From Myxococcus guangdongensis (lineage in GTDB: Bacteria > Myxococcota > Myxococcia > Myxococcales > Myxococcaceae): 64,000 bases of DNA. The DNA lies in NCBI RefSeq assembly GCF_024198255.1, contig NZ_JAJVKW010000003.1, forward strand, positions 124,001 through 188,000, written 5' to 3'. Below are positions 24,957 to 33,721 of the stretch, piece by piece. The notes under the pieces were generated by a model. The model had not been told where the DNA came from and searched no databases. It saw nothing but the letters and a program-made list of their open reading frames with translations. The stretch's first letter is position 1. Each line of letters opens with the position of its first letter. A program made the translations under genes and the position numbers.

Positions 24957-27749
24957 ATGGGTGTCGTTCGACGCGCGCTCGTGCTGCTGTGCTTCGTTGC
25001 CCTCCTGCTCCCGGGGATGTCTCACGCGAGTGAGTCGTTCGTGAATTGGGAGACCCCCCATGTGCACCCGCTGGATTTGACTCCTGACGGTAGATTGCTG
25101 TTGGCGGTGAACACGGCGGACAACCGGCTGCTGGTGTTCGACACCACGTCGCGCAAGGGATTGGAGCTGGTGGCGTCCATCCCCGTGGGGTTGGACCCGG
25201 TGTCCGTGCGGGCCAGGAGCAACACCGAGGCCTGGGTGGTGAACCACGTCTCGGACAGCATCAGCATCGTCGACCTGCGCCGCGCCACCGTGACGGCCAC
25301 CGTGCACACCGATGACGAGCCCGCCGACGTCGTCTTCGCCGGCCGCCCCGAGCGCGCCTTCATCACCTGCTCCCAGGTGAACCGCGTGCTGGTGGTGGAC
25401 CCGCGCCGTCCCGACGCGACGCCCCACCGCCTCACCCTGAAGGGCGAGGATCCGCGCGCCCTCGCGGTGAGCCCCGATGGCCGCTCCGTGTATGCCGCCA
25501 TCTTCGAGTCCGGCAACGGCACCACCATCCTCGGCGGCGGCTCGCTGATTCCGGACGCGTACCCGCCCAACGCGGTGAGCGACTCGCGAGGTCCCTACGG
25601 CGGCCTGAACCCGCCGCCCAACGCGGGCGACACGTTCTTCCCCGCGCGAAACCCCGCCAACCCTCCGCCTCCGCCCGTGGGCCTCATCGTGCGCAAGAAC
25701 GCGCGCGGCCAGTGGTTCGACGACAACCGGGGTGACTGGACCGACCTGGTGAGCGGCGTGAATGCCTCCGCGTCCGGTCGGCTCAAGGGCTGGGACTTGC
25801 CGGACCGCGACCTGGCCATCATCGACACGGCGTCGCTCGACGTCACCTACGCCACGCGGCTGATGAACCTGAACATGGCGCTGGCGGTGCACCCGTCCGG
25901 CACCGTCACCGTGGTGGGCACGGACGCGCGCAACGAGGTGCGCTTCGAGCCCAACGCCAACGGCCGCTTCCTGCGCGTGCTGATGGCCACGGTGGACCCG
26001 CGCCGGCCGTCCTCCTCCACGGTGAAGGACCTCAATCCCCACCTCGACTACGCCACCCCCACGGTGCCGCAGTCGGTGCGCAACCTCTCCCTCGGTGACC
26101 CTCGCGGCGTGGTGTGGAACGCGCGCGGCACGCGGGCCTTCGTGACGGGGCTGGGCTCCAACAACGTGGTGGCGGTGGGGCCGGGGGGCGCGCGGCTGGG
26201 GCAGGTGGATGTTGGCGAGGGGCCCACGGGCATCGTCCTCGACGCGGGTCGTGAGCGGCTCTACGTGCTCAACCACTTCGGCGCGAGCATCTCCGTGCTG
26301 AACGCGGACCGGCTCGAGGAGCTGTCGCGCGTCGCCTTCTTCGACCCGTCTCCACAGGCCATCAAGGCGGGCCGCAAGCACCTCTACGACACGCACAAGA
26401 CGTCGGGCCTGGGGCACGTGTCCTGCGCGTCGTGCCACGTGGACGGGCGCATGGACCGGCTCGCGTGGGATTTGGGTGACCCGAGCGGGACGGTGAAGGC
26501 GCTGGACGGACAGAACCTGGGCATGGGCCTGCCGCTGCCGCCCTTCGAGGCGTGGCACCCGATGAAGGGTCCCATGACGACGCAGACGCTCCAGGACATC
26601 ATCGGCAAGGAGCCGCTGCACTGGCGTGGAGACCGCGCGAGCCTGGAGGAGTTCAACCCCGCCTTCGAGGGCCTGCAGGGCGACGACACCCAGCTCACCC
26701 CGCGCGAGATGAGCGAGCTGCGCTCCTTCCTCGCCACGCTCACCTTCCCGCCCAACCCGTTCCGCAACCTGGACAACTCGCTGCCCAAGGACCTGCCGCT
26801 GCCGGGCCACTACACGACGGGCCGCTTCGCGCCCGTGGGCAAGCCGCTGCCCAACGGAGACGCGACGCGGGGGCTCGCGCTGTTCCGTCCGCCGCGCCTG
26901 CTGGCCCAGGGCCTCTTCGCGTGCAACACCTGCCACACCTTCCCGTCCGGGCTCGCGGTGAACGCGCAGTGGAACGGCGCCATGTGGATGCCGCTGCCGA
27001 AGGGGGCGATGGGCGAGTCCCACCACGCGCTCGTGTCCACCGACGGCAGCACCAACGTCACGCTCAAGGTGCCGCAGCTGCGCAACCTCTATGAGAAGGT
27101 CGGCATGGAGCTGACGCAGAAGGAGAGCCTCGCCGGCTTCGCCTTCATCCACGACGGCAGCGTGGACTCGCTGTCGCGCTTCATCACCGAGCCGACCTTC
27201 AACCCGGAGAGCGACCAGGAGGTGGCGGACCTCACCGCGCTCCTGTTGTCCTTCGCGGGCTCGGAGCTGCCGCGCGGCTCGGCCACGGACATGTTCCTGC
27301 CGCCGGGGCCCGACTCCAAGGACTCGCACGCGGCGGTGGGGCAGCAGGTGACGCTCTCTTCGGCGACGCCCGCCCAGTTCGTGCGCGTGCTCCAGTTCAT
27401 GTCCCTGGCCGAGCAGGGCAAGGTGGGGCTGGTGGCCAAGGGCGTGCGTCAGGGTGAGTCGCGCGGCTTCACCTACGTGGGCAACGGCGTCTTCCAGTCG
27501 GACCGCTCCTCCGAGAAGGTGGGCGCGTATCTGCTGCTGGCGGGAATCCGCCCCGGCGCGGAGCTGACCTACACCGTGGTGCCCGCGGGCTCCGAGCGGC
27601 GCATCGGCGTGGACCAGGACGAGGACGGGATGCTGGACCGGGATGAGCTGGACCGGGGGCGCAGGCCGGACCGGCCCTACGACGGACGGCACCTCGTGGA
27701 GACCGAGGGGGCGGGTCAGGTTGGCCCGGTTGCGACCGCGGATTTGTAA
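24957..27749 (+). CDS. Di-haem c-type cytochrome with YncE-like beta-propeller
   Basis: A 930-residue exported protein. A signal peptide (about 1-22) is followed by a YncE/YVTN-type seven-bladed propeller (about 30-470; blades such as LLLAVNTADNRLLVFDT, IVLDAGRERLYVLNHFGASISVLN). Two cytochrome c domains follow, with haem motifs CASCH (490-494) and CNTCH (656-660), the second domain resembling the MauG/di-haem peroxidase group. The C-terminus has a DQDEDGMLDRDEL calcium-type loop. It probably transfers electrons in the periplasm; the substrate is unknown. ATG 24957 follows GGAGG and starts the signal peptide. It lies downstream of cydAB but with its own leader. Confidence 0.85.
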   Translation: MGVVRRALVLLCFVALLLPGMSHASESFVNWETPHVHPLDLTPDGRLLLAVNTADNRLLVFDTTSRKGLELVASIPVGLDPVSVRARSNTEAWVVNHVSDSISIVDLRRATVTATVHTDDEPADVVFAGRPERAFITCSQVNRVLVVDPRRPDATPHRLTLKGEDPRALAVSPDGRSVYAAIFESGNGTTILGGGSLIPDAYPPNAVSDSRGPYGGLNPPPNAGDTFFPARNPANPPPPPVGLIVRKNARGQWFDDNRGDWTDLVSGVNASASGRLKGWDLPDRDLAIIDTASLDVTYATRLMNLNMALAVHPSGTVTVVGTDARNEVRFEPNANGRFLRVLMATVDPRRPSSSTVKDLNPHLDYATPTVPQSVRNLSLGDPRGVVWNARGTRAFVTGLGSNNVVAVGPGGARLGQVDVGEGPTGIVLDAGRERLYVLNHFGASISVLNADRLEELSRVAFFDPSPQAIKAGRKHLYDTHKTSGLGHVSCASCHVDGRMDRLAWDLGDPSGTVKALDGQNLGMGLPLPPFEAWHPMKGPMTTQTLQDIIGKEPLHWRGDRASLEEFNPAFEGLQGDDTQLTPREMSELRSFLATLTFPPNPFRNLDNSLPKDLPLPGHYTTGRFAPVGKPLPNGDATRGLALFRPPRLLAQGLFACNTCHTFPSGLAVNAQWNGAMWMPLPKGAMGESHHALVSTDGSTNVTLKVPQLRNLYEKVGMELTQKESLAGFAFIHDGSVDSLSRFITEPTFNPESDQEVADLTALLLSFAGSELPRGSATDMFLPPGPDSKDSHAAVGQQVTLSSATPAQFVRVLQFMSLAEQGKVGLVAKGVRQGESRGFTYVGNGVFQSDRSSEKVGAYLLLAGIRPGAELTYTVVPAGSERRIGVDQDEDGMLDRDELDRGRRPDRPYDGRHLVETEGAGQVGPVATADL

Positions 27750-27809
27750 CCCGTATCGTCGCGCGCGGGGGGCTGCGAGTCAGCCCATGTGCTCCTTGGA
27801 GGCGTGTGC

Positions 27810-28214
27810 ATGAAGCTGAAAGTCGCGTACTGGGTCGTCACCGGGCTGGTGTCTCTGTCGGCCTCGGTCTCCGCCTTCCTGTACCTCTCCGAGGCGCCCG
27901 CGATGGTGCTGGCCTTCGAGCACCTGGGCTACCCGGCCTACTTCCGCACCATGCTCGGCATCGGCAAGCTGCTGGGCGTGGTGGCGCTGTGGGCGCCTCT
28001 GCCGCGCACGTTGCGTGAGTGGGCCTACGCCGGCTTCGCCATCGACTTCGTGGCGGCGGTGGTGTCTCACACGGCCATGGGAGACCCGGTGGCTCAGTCC
28101 GCCGCGCCCGTCCTCATGTTCGTGCTGCTCATCGCCTCGCACCAGCTCTGGCACCGCGTGTCGTCGGGTGCCAGCGCGGAGTCGGTGTCCCAGGCGCGCG
28201 TGGCCGGGGCCTGA
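27810..28214 (+). CDS. DoxX-like small membrane protein
   Basis: A 134-residue protein with four transmembrane helices in the DoxX-like arrangement (VAYWVVTGLVSLSASVSAFLYL, FRTMLGIGKLLGVVALWAPLP, WAYAGFAIDFVAAVVSHTAMGD, PVLMFVLLIASHQLWHR). Members are inner-membrane proteins loosely linked to redox processes. ATG 27810 follows GGAGGC; a longer frame to 27789 has no such site. Confidence 0.85.
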   Translation: MKLKVAYWVVTGLVSLSASVSAFLYLSEAPAMVLAFEHLGYPAYFRTMLGIGKLLGVVALWAPLPRTLREWAYAGFAIDFVAAVVSHTAMGDPVAQSAAPVLMFVLLIASHQLWHRVSSGASAESVSQARVAGA

Positions 28215-28225
28215 GGTCGCTCAGG
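28210..28225. terminator. Compact hairpin spanning two convergent stop codons
   Basis: CCTGAG-GTCG-CTCAGG: the left arm includes the TGA of the DoxX-like gene and the right arm includes the stop of the convergent gene. Six-bp stem, 4-base loop. It may end both transcripts, although no T-tract is present. Confidence 0.4.
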
Positions 28226-28733
28226 GTGTCTGGGGCCAGGCGACGCGGGGCTGCTCGTCGCCCTTGGCCACCAGCACGCTGACGTCGTCCGCGAGGTCCT
28301 CCGAGTCGAGGGCCTCCAGCACGGTGTACACGCCGGCCTTCTCGTCCATCACCAGGCAGTACACGCGCAGCTGTCCGTCGCGCAGCTCGCCGCCCTCCAC
28401 CTCGCCGTTGCCCGTCCACCCGAGCGCGTCGGTGAGCAGCTCCTCCACGGCGACGCGCTTCTCCACGTCGTGGCCGGTGCCCTTGCCCTCGATGGGGTAC
28501 TGGACGATGAGCGTGGACAGACTGTCGGGCTCCACCTCGTCGTAGCCCTCCTCGATGAGCGGGCCGGCCACGTCGGCGATGGCGAACTCGGGGTCCTCTT
28601 CCGGAGGGAGCGGCGCTTCCTTCTGCTCGCCCACCTCGCCGACGAAGCCCCAGTGCGTGGTGAGCACGCCCTCATGGACCCACGCCTCCCAGTAACGGAG
28701 GCGGTCGCCTTCCTTCTTGTAAAGCTTCAGCAA
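28221..28733 (-). CDS. Hypothetical cytoplasmic protein
   Basis: A 170-residue soluble acidic protein starting LLKLYKKEGDRLRYWEAWVHEGVLTTHWG. The opening strand pattern with paired tryptophans and THWGFVG resembles the beginning of WGR-type domains, but the rest (VQYPIEGKGTGHDVEKRVAVEELL and the following beta strands) I do not recognise. TTG 28733 is preferred because it starts the conserved-looking part with GGGG nine bases upstream; an ATG at 28766 adds 11 residues but lacks a ribosome-binding site. It ends in the hairpin shared with the DoxX-like gene. Confidence 0.65.
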   Translation of the reverse strand: MLKLYKKEGDRLRYWEAWVHEGVLTTHWGFVGEVGEQKEAPLPPEEDPEFAIADVAGPLIEEGYDEVEPDSLSTLIVQYPIEGKGTGHDVEKRVAVEELLTDALGWTGNGEVEGGELRDGQLRVYCLVMDEKAGVYTVLEALDSEDLADDVSVLVAKGDEQPRVAWPQTP

Positions 28734-28787
28734 TGTAAGACCCCAGGGGAGGGCCCTGCATAGCATGACGCTGGGGGTCCGCCGCGT

Positions 28788-29558
28788 TCAGAAGGCGCGG
28801 CCCTGTCCACCGTCCACCGGAAGCGTGGCGCCCGTCACCCAGCGGGCGCGCTCCGAGCAGAGGAAGACGACCACGTCCGCCACCTCCTCGGGGGTGCCGA
28901 AGCGGCCCCAGGGCAGCTCGTTGCGCACCATCCGTGCGACCTTCTCCGGGTCCGCCTTCTGGCGTTTGTCCCAGCTGCCCCCGGGGAAGAGGATGGAGCC
29001 GGGGGCCACGCCGTTGACGCGGATGTGGTGGCGCGCCAGGTCCACGGCCATCTCCTTCGTGAGCGCCGTCAGGCCCGCCTTGGCCGTGGTGTAGGGGGCG
29101 CTGGTGGCGTACTCGCGGCCGTAGATGGAGTTGATGTGGATGATGCAGCCGCCGCTGTTGGCGCGCATCACGTCCACCGCGGCCTGGCTGCACCACACCG
29201 CGGACAGGAGGTTGACGTGGAGCACGGTGGACCACTGCTCGGCGGTGGCCATGTCGAACGCGCCCGCGCCGCCGCTGCCGCCCACGTTGTTGACCAGGAT
29301 GTCCAGCGAACCGAACGCCTGCACCGCCGCGTCCACCGCCGCCTTCGCGCCCTCCTTCGTGGCCACGTCCGCGACGACGGTGGTGATGCTCGCGCCCGAG
29401 GAGCGCAGCTCCTTCGCGGTGGCCTCCAGGGCCTCCGCGCCGCGAGCGCTCAGGCACACCCGAGCGCCCTCCTTGGCGAGCGTCGCCGCGATGGCTCGAC
29501 CGATTCCCCGGCTGCTCCCCGTCACGAGGGCCGCCTTGCCTTTGAGCTCCAGGTTCAT
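28788..29558 (-). CDS. Short-chain dehydrogenase/reductase
   Basis: A 256-residue classical SDR. Cofactor motif TGSSRGIG (about 14-21), NNVGG in place of NNAG, and the catalytic Ser-Tyr-Lys in INSIYG and PYTTAK are visible, and the C-terminus GATLPVDGGQGRAF is typical. It reduces or oxidises a carbonyl/alcohol with NAD(P)H in the cytoplasm; the fatty-acid-like FabG resemblance does not fix the substrate. ATG 29558 gives the family N-terminus (NLELKGKAALVTG). Confidence 0.9.
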   Translation of the reverse strand: MNLELKGKAALVTGSSRGIGRAIAATLAKEGARVCLSARGAEALEATAKELRSSGASITTVVADVATKEGAKAAVDAAVQAFGSLDILVNNVGGSGGAGAFDMATAEQWSTVLHVNLLSAVWCSQAAVDVMRANSGGCIIHINSIYGREYATSAPYTTAKAGLTALTKEMAVDLARHHIRVNGVAPGSILFPGGSWDKRQKADPEKVARMVRNELPWGRFGTPEEVADVVVFLCSERARWVTGATLPVDGGQGRAF

Positions 29559-29639
29559 GGGCCCGCGTTCTACTTCAGGGCACATGGGGTGGATGGGACG
29601 GAGTGTGGGGGATGCACGACATTCGACGGCCTTGTCCGG

Positions 29640-30614
29640 TTACCGGGGGTTCACCGGCCGGGTCGTGAGGGCCTGGATGGCGAGCCACTCCACGGCCTCC
29701 TCCCAGAGAGAGGCGCGGGAGCCTTCGCGGAAGAAGCCGAAGTGGCCGATGGGGTGGCCGGCCTGCTTGGGCGTCACCCGACGGTGGTCGACGAGCGCGT
29801 CCGCGTAGAAGCCCAACAGGTGCTCCACGGCGGCCTTCGAGGCGATGGGGTCGTCGGAGAAGCTGTAGGCCCGCACGGGCAGGTAGAGCGACGCGTAGGA
29901 CTCGCGGCGAGGCTCGCCACCCTCGCTGAGGAGGTACTGGGGGTCCAGGCACCAGCGGGCCCACTGACGGGCCACGCCCGCGGGCAGGTCCTCCACGGTG
30001 CCGGCCCAGCCGGGCAGCATGCCGAAGGCGCGGGTGAGGGTGGGCGTCAGCACGCGCCAGTTGAGGGCCATGCGCAGCCGCTGGGGGAACAGCTTGTAGT
30101 AGCCGGAGCCGGCGGCGACGGTGAGCAGCGCGGAGACCTCGCGCGCGTTCTCGGCGAGGCCGAGGAGCTGGCCGCCCACGCTGTGGCCGACGAGCAGGAG
30201 TCGGCGGCCGGGGAAGCGCTCACGCACGGCGGCGATGGCGCCCGCGAGGTCCTGGCGTCCCCAGTCCTCCAGGGTGGCCTCGAAGCCCTCGAGCTTCTCG
30301 GGGCGGGAGCCGCCGATGCCGCGGTAGTCGAAGGTGATGGTGGGGAAGCCGCGTCGGGCGAGGAAGGCGGCGAAGCGCGCGTAGTACCGCTGGCGTGCCC
30401 CGGTCGCGCTGCTGATGAGGACCACGGCGCCCACCTCCGCGCCCTCGTGGGGGAAGAGGGTGGCGGACAGCGGGTAGCCGTCCAGGGCCTGGAGGCGGAA
30501 GGGGACGCCGGCGCTCGGGTGGGTGTCCGCCACCGTCAGTCGCTCCTCCTGGGGGAGGGGGCGCACTGTGGGGCCCGCGTCCTGTTCCAGCACCGGCGCA
30601 TGAGCCATGGACAT
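29640..30614 (-). CDS. Alpha/beta hydrolase (serine type)
   Basis: A 324-residue soluble hydrolase. FRLQALDGYPLSATLF and VVLISSATGARQRYYARFAAFLARRGFPTITFDYRGIGGS are typical of large serine alpha/beta hydrolases, the nucleophile elbow is GHSVGG, and the late HFGFFREG region may carry the catalytic His. ATG 30614 has AGGAG eight bases upstream. It is divergent from the LysR-type gene, which probably controls it. The natural substrate is unknown. Confidence 0.85.
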   Translation of the reverse strand: MSMAHAPVLEQDAGPTVRPLPQEERLTVADTHPSAGVPFRLQALDGYPLSATLFPHEGAEVGAVVLISSATGARQRYYARFAAFLARRGFPTITFDYRGIGGSRPEKLEGFEATLEDWGRQDLAGAIAAVRERFPGRRLLLVGHSVGGQLLGLAENAREVSALLTVAAGSGYYKLFPQRLRMALNWRVLTPTLTRAFGMLPGWAGTVEDLPAGVARQWARWCLDPQYLLSEGGEPRRESYASLYLPVRAYSFSDDPIASKAAVEHLLGFYADALVDHRRVTPKQAGHPIGHFGFFREGSRASLWEEAVEWLAIQALTTRPVNPR

Positions 30615-30700
30615 GGTGTTCTCCTGTGTTTCACGCGGCGCCTGCCTGGGCGTCCGCTGCTGCGTCCTCGGTCGAGATAGCGCTGGAAGTGCTGCGGGAA

Positions 30701-30726
30701 TGCAGGGCTTTACTGCACCATTGCAG
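30701..30726. promoter_or_regulatory. Candidate LysR-type binding region
   Basis: TGCAG (30701-30705), N7, CTGCA (30713-30717), N4, TGCAG (30722-30726). The first pair is an inverted repeat of the size LysR regulators use. It lies just before the LysR start and within the 114-bp divergent region shared with the hydrolase gene. Confidence 0.4.
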
Positions 30727-30728
30727 GC

Positions 30729-31631
30729 ATGGATATGCGATGGGACGACCTGCGCTACCTGCTCTCGGTCGCGCGCCAGGGCTCGCTGGCGGGCGCGGCG
30801 CGGGAGCTGCGCGTCGATGCGACCACGGTGGGGCGCAGGCTGACGGCGCTGGAGAAGGCGTTGGGGACGCGGCTGGTGTTGCGGGGTTCGCGCACGCTGG
30901 GGCTGACCGAGGACGCCGAGGCGGTGGTGGCGCGCGCGAGGGAGATGGAGGACTCGCTGCGCTCGCTGCACGACGCCGTGTCGGCCGAGGCGAGGGTGGA
31001 GGGGACGGTGCGCATCGCGGCGACGGAGCACCTGGCGCAGGCGTTGTTCGCCGCGCACCTGGGCGTGTTGCACGCGCGTCATCCGGGGTTGAACGTGGAG
31101 TTGTTGGTGGGGACGGAGTTGGTGGACCTCCAGCGAGGGGACGCGGACATGGCGCTGCGGCTGGTGCCGCCGCGAGGGGATGCGCTGGTGGTGCGCAAGG
31201 TGGGGGAGATTGCGTTCGCGATGTACGCGTCGCGAGGTTACTTGCGGCGACACGGCGCGCCTCGGCCTGGGGACTTCAAGGGGCACACGGTGCTCGTGTA
31301 CCGGACGGGGCTGACCTCCGGCGAGGAGTCCGAGGAACTCAAGCGGGTGACGGCGGGAGGGCGTCGGTTGTTGCAGAGCAACAGCACGTCGGCGTTGCGA
31401 GAGGCCGCGGCGGCGGGGCTGGGCGTGGCGCTGTTGCCGTGTCTCACGGGTGGGCGCGATGTGCGGCTGACGCGCGTGGGCGCGGAGGTGTTGGCCAAGC
31501 GGCCCCTGTGGCTGACGTTCCACAAGGACCTGCAGCGAAGCCTGCGCGTGCGAGCGACGGCGGAGTGGGTGGCGGAGGTGTGTCGGCGCGAGAAGGCGGG
31601 TCTGTCCGGTGCGGAGTCTCGCGGGCGCTGA
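30729..31631 (+). CDS. LysR-family transcriptional regulator
   Basis: A 300-residue LysR protein: N-terminal winged helix (WDDLRYLLSVARQGSLAGAARELRVDATTVGRRLTALEKALG) and a periplasmic-binding-protein-like effector domain (about 90-290). It is divergent from the alpha/beta hydrolase gene, the usual arrangement for LysR regulators controlling a neighbour. The effector is not predictable from sequence. Confidence 0.9.
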   Translation: MDMRWDDLRYLLSVARQGSLAGAARELRVDATTVGRRLTALEKALGTRLVLRGSRTLGLTEDAEAVVARAREMEDSLRSLHDAVSAEARVEGTVRIAATEHLAQALFAAHLGVLHARHPGLNVELLVGTELVDLQRGDADMALRLVPPRGDALVVRKVGEIAFAMYASRGYLRRHGAPRPGDFKGHTVLVYRTGLTSGEESEELKRVTAGGRRLLQSNSTSALREAAAAGLGVALLPCLTGGRDVRLTRVGAEVLAKRPLWLTFHKDLQRSLRVRATAEWVAEVCRREKAGLSGAESRGR

Positions 31632-31640
31632 GAGGCGAGG

Positions 31641-32537
31641 TCAGGAGCGTGGCTCGCGAGAACGCGCGGCCCAGTCCCGGGGTGTCGTGGTGCGGAATCG
31701 GGCCGGAGGTGCGCCGACTTCCCTTCGGAACGTGTTGATGAAGTTCGACAAGTCGCCGAAGCCCACGTCGAACGCGATGTCCGTCACGGGACGCGAGGTG
31801 TCTCGAAGCAGTGCGAGTGCTCGCCGCACGCGCGTCTGCGTGAGGAACCGGTGCGGCGTCACCCCCGTCTCCCGCTTGAAGACGCGCAGGAAATGGAACG
31901 GGCTCAGTCCCGCGACGCCCGCCAGTTCGTCCAGCCGCAGCTCGCGCTCGGACTCACGCTCGATGAGGTGGAGCGCCGCGTAGACGCTGTCCCGCGTGGC
32001 CCGATTGTCCTGGGGCTTCGGCTGCTTCGTCGCGCGTCCGAGTGCCATGCCGATGTTGGCGGCGAGCGCGAGCCCCAGTTCCTCCAGCGCCAATGGCGAA
32101 TCGCCCGCGGCGAACTGTCGCTCGGCGAGATGCCTGAGCGCCTCGACTCGGGGCACGGGAGGGAGCACCGCGCGCGCGAAGTACCGGCGAGGTGAGCCTC
32201 GGGGCGGACTGCCCACCAGCTCCTCGAGCGCGGCCTCGTCGAAGCGGAAGATGATGCAGCGGTCTCCTCCCGCGTGCTCGTGCGAGATTTCATACGGCTG
32301 CCCCGGGTTGGCGAGCATCGCGAAGCCCGTGGTGAGCAGCTGCGGGCCGCCGTCGCTGCGGAAGCCGAACACACCCGAGCGCACCATCGAGATGGAGGTG
32401 TGGGTGAATTGCTCCGGTTCGACGGGTGCTCCCTTCGCCAGTGGGCAGTCATACGTGAAGACGCGCACCAGCCCCGCGTGGGCCACTTCCCGCCGAGGCG
32501 CGGGCGACGGTGCTGGACGTGACGCCGAGCGGCTCAT
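31641..32537 (-). CDS. AraC-family transcriptional regulator
   Basis: A 298-residue regulator. An N-terminal cupin-like sensing domain (ISMVRSGVFGFRSDGGPQLLTTGFAMLANPGQPYEI) is followed by two C-terminal helix-turn-helix units (LDELAGVAGLSPFHFLRVFKRETGVTPHRFL and VTDIAFDVGFGDLSNFINTFRREVGAPPARFR). Divergent from the alpha/beta hydrolase at 32716, which is its likely target. ATG 32537 is the only plausible start. Confidence 0.9.
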   Translation of the reverse strand: MSRSASRPAPSPAPRREVAHAGLVRVFTYDCPLAKGAPVEPEQFTHTSISMVRSGVFGFRSDGGPQLLTTGFAMLANPGQPYEISHEHAGGDRCIIFRFDEAALEELVGSPPRGSPRRYFARAVLPPVPRVEALRHLAERQFAAGDSPLALEELGLALAANIGMALGRATKQPKPQDNRATRDSVYAALHLIERESERELRLDELAGVAGLSPFHFLRVFKRETGVTPHRFLTQTRVRRALALLRDTSRPVTDIAFDVGFGDLSNFINTFRREVGAPPARFRTTTPRDWAARSREPRS

Positions 32538-32715
32538 GGGGCGACCGAGCCTAGGTCAAAGCCCCGAAGCCCGGGAGTGGCGCGCTCTCTGTTCGTCCCA
32601 GCCCGGCCCCCTGCGCAATTTTCGCCAAGTGGCGCCGATGGAGGGCTGGCTACAAGCCCGCGTCGCAAGACGGGTCGCCCCCGTCCACCCACACCCCATT
32701 GGGAAGACCTTGTTC

Positions 32716-33702
32716 ATGAGCTCGATGCGTCGCAGGGAGTTTCTCGCCATCACCACGGGCGCGCTGGCCTCCACCGCGCTCTCCGGCTGTATGTCCCGCT
32801 CCACGGTGCCCGCGCACGGGAACGCCGGCCCACTGGACGCGGCGGCGTTTCGTGCCTCACGGCGCTACCTCGACAGTCGCTTCGGCAGAATCGCGTACGT
32901 CGAACGAGGAACGGGCGAGGCCGCGCTGTTCCTCCACGGCTTCCCCCTCAACAGCTTCCAGTGGCGCGGCGCCATCGAGCGACTGTCTGCCTACCGTCGC
33001 TGCGTCGCCCCTGACTTCATGGGCCTCGGCTACACCGAGGTCGCCGAGGGGCAGAGCTACGCGCCCGCTGCTCAGGTGGAAATGCTCATCGAGTTGATGG
33101 ACCGCCTGGGAATCGAATCCGCGGACGTCATCGCGAACGACAGCGGCGGCGCCATCGCGCAGTTGCTCGTCACCCGGCATCCGGAGCGGGTGCGGACGTT
33201 GCTGCTGACCAACTGCGATGTGGAGAGCGAGTGTCCTCCTCCCGCCGTCGTCCCCGTCATCGAAATGGCGCGCAAGGGTGAGTACGTCGACGCGTGGCTC
33301 GCGCCGTGGCTCGCGGACAAGGCGCTGGCGCGCTCGGACCAGGGCATCGGGGGCATGTGCTACTCGAATCCCTCGCAGCCCACGGACGAGGCGATCGAGT
33401 ACTACTTCGCGCCGCTCGTGAGCACGCCCCGGGGCAAGGCACAGGCGCACGCGTACACACTCGGATTGGAGGCCAACGCGCTCGCGGGCATCGGCCCCGC
33501 GCTCCAGAAGTGCAAGGTTCCCACGCGCATCCTCTGGGGAACGGCCGACACCCTCTTCTCGGAATCGAGCGCCGACTACCTCGACCAGACCTTCGGCGCC
33601 TCGAAGGGCGTGCGCCGCATCCCTGGGGCGAAGCTCTTCTTCCCCGAGGAGTACCCGGACCTCATCGCCGAGGAGGCCCGGCGACTGTGGGGCGTCGGCT
33701 GA
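32716..33702 (+). CDS. Exported alpha/beta hydrolase with Asp nucleophile (dehalogenase/epoxide-hydrolase-like)
   Basis: A 328-residue exported protein. The N-terminus has twin arginines (MRRREFL) and a lipobox-like LSGC, suggesting Tat export and lipidation. The catalytic domain has the oxyanion region LFLHGFPLNSFQW and nucleophile elbow ANDSGG, where Asp stands in the nucleophile position as in haloalkane dehalogenases and epoxide hydrolases. Near the C-terminus, where such enzymes have a catalytic His before the FPEE-like segment, the sequence is AKLFFPEEYPDLIAEE, without His. Whether another His serves is unclear. Divergent from the AraC-type regulator. Confidence 0.85.
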   Translation: MSSMRRREFLAITTGALASTALSGCMSRSTVPAHGNAGPLDAAAFRASRRYLDSRFGRIAYVERGTGEAALFLHGFPLNSFQWRGAIERLSAYRRCVAPDFMGLGYTEVAEGQSYAPAAQVEMLIELMDRLGIESADVIANDSGGAIAQLLVTRHPERVRTLLLTNCDVESECPPPAVVPVIEMARKGEYVDAWLAPWLADKALARSDQGIGGMCYSNPSQPTDEAIEYYFAPLVSTPRGKAQAHAYTLGLEANALAGIGPALQKCKVPTRILWGTADTLFSESSADYLDQTFGASKGVRRIPGAKLFFPEEYPDLIAEEARRLWGVG

Positions 33703-33721
33703 CGTGTCGGAGCGAGCCTGT

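Noticed and set aside
23574..27692. A 1372-codon open frame on the minus strand across cydB and the propeller gene
   Set aside because: It is antisense to two well-supported genes, is rich in His, Arg and Gln as expected of the complement of GC-rich coding DNA, and matches no family.
29025..30680. Plus-strand open frame of 551 codons antisense to the SDR and alpha/beta hydrolase genes
   Set aside because: Shadow of clear enzymes on the other strand; low-complexity Gly/Arg/Val/Asp composition and no ribosome-binding site.
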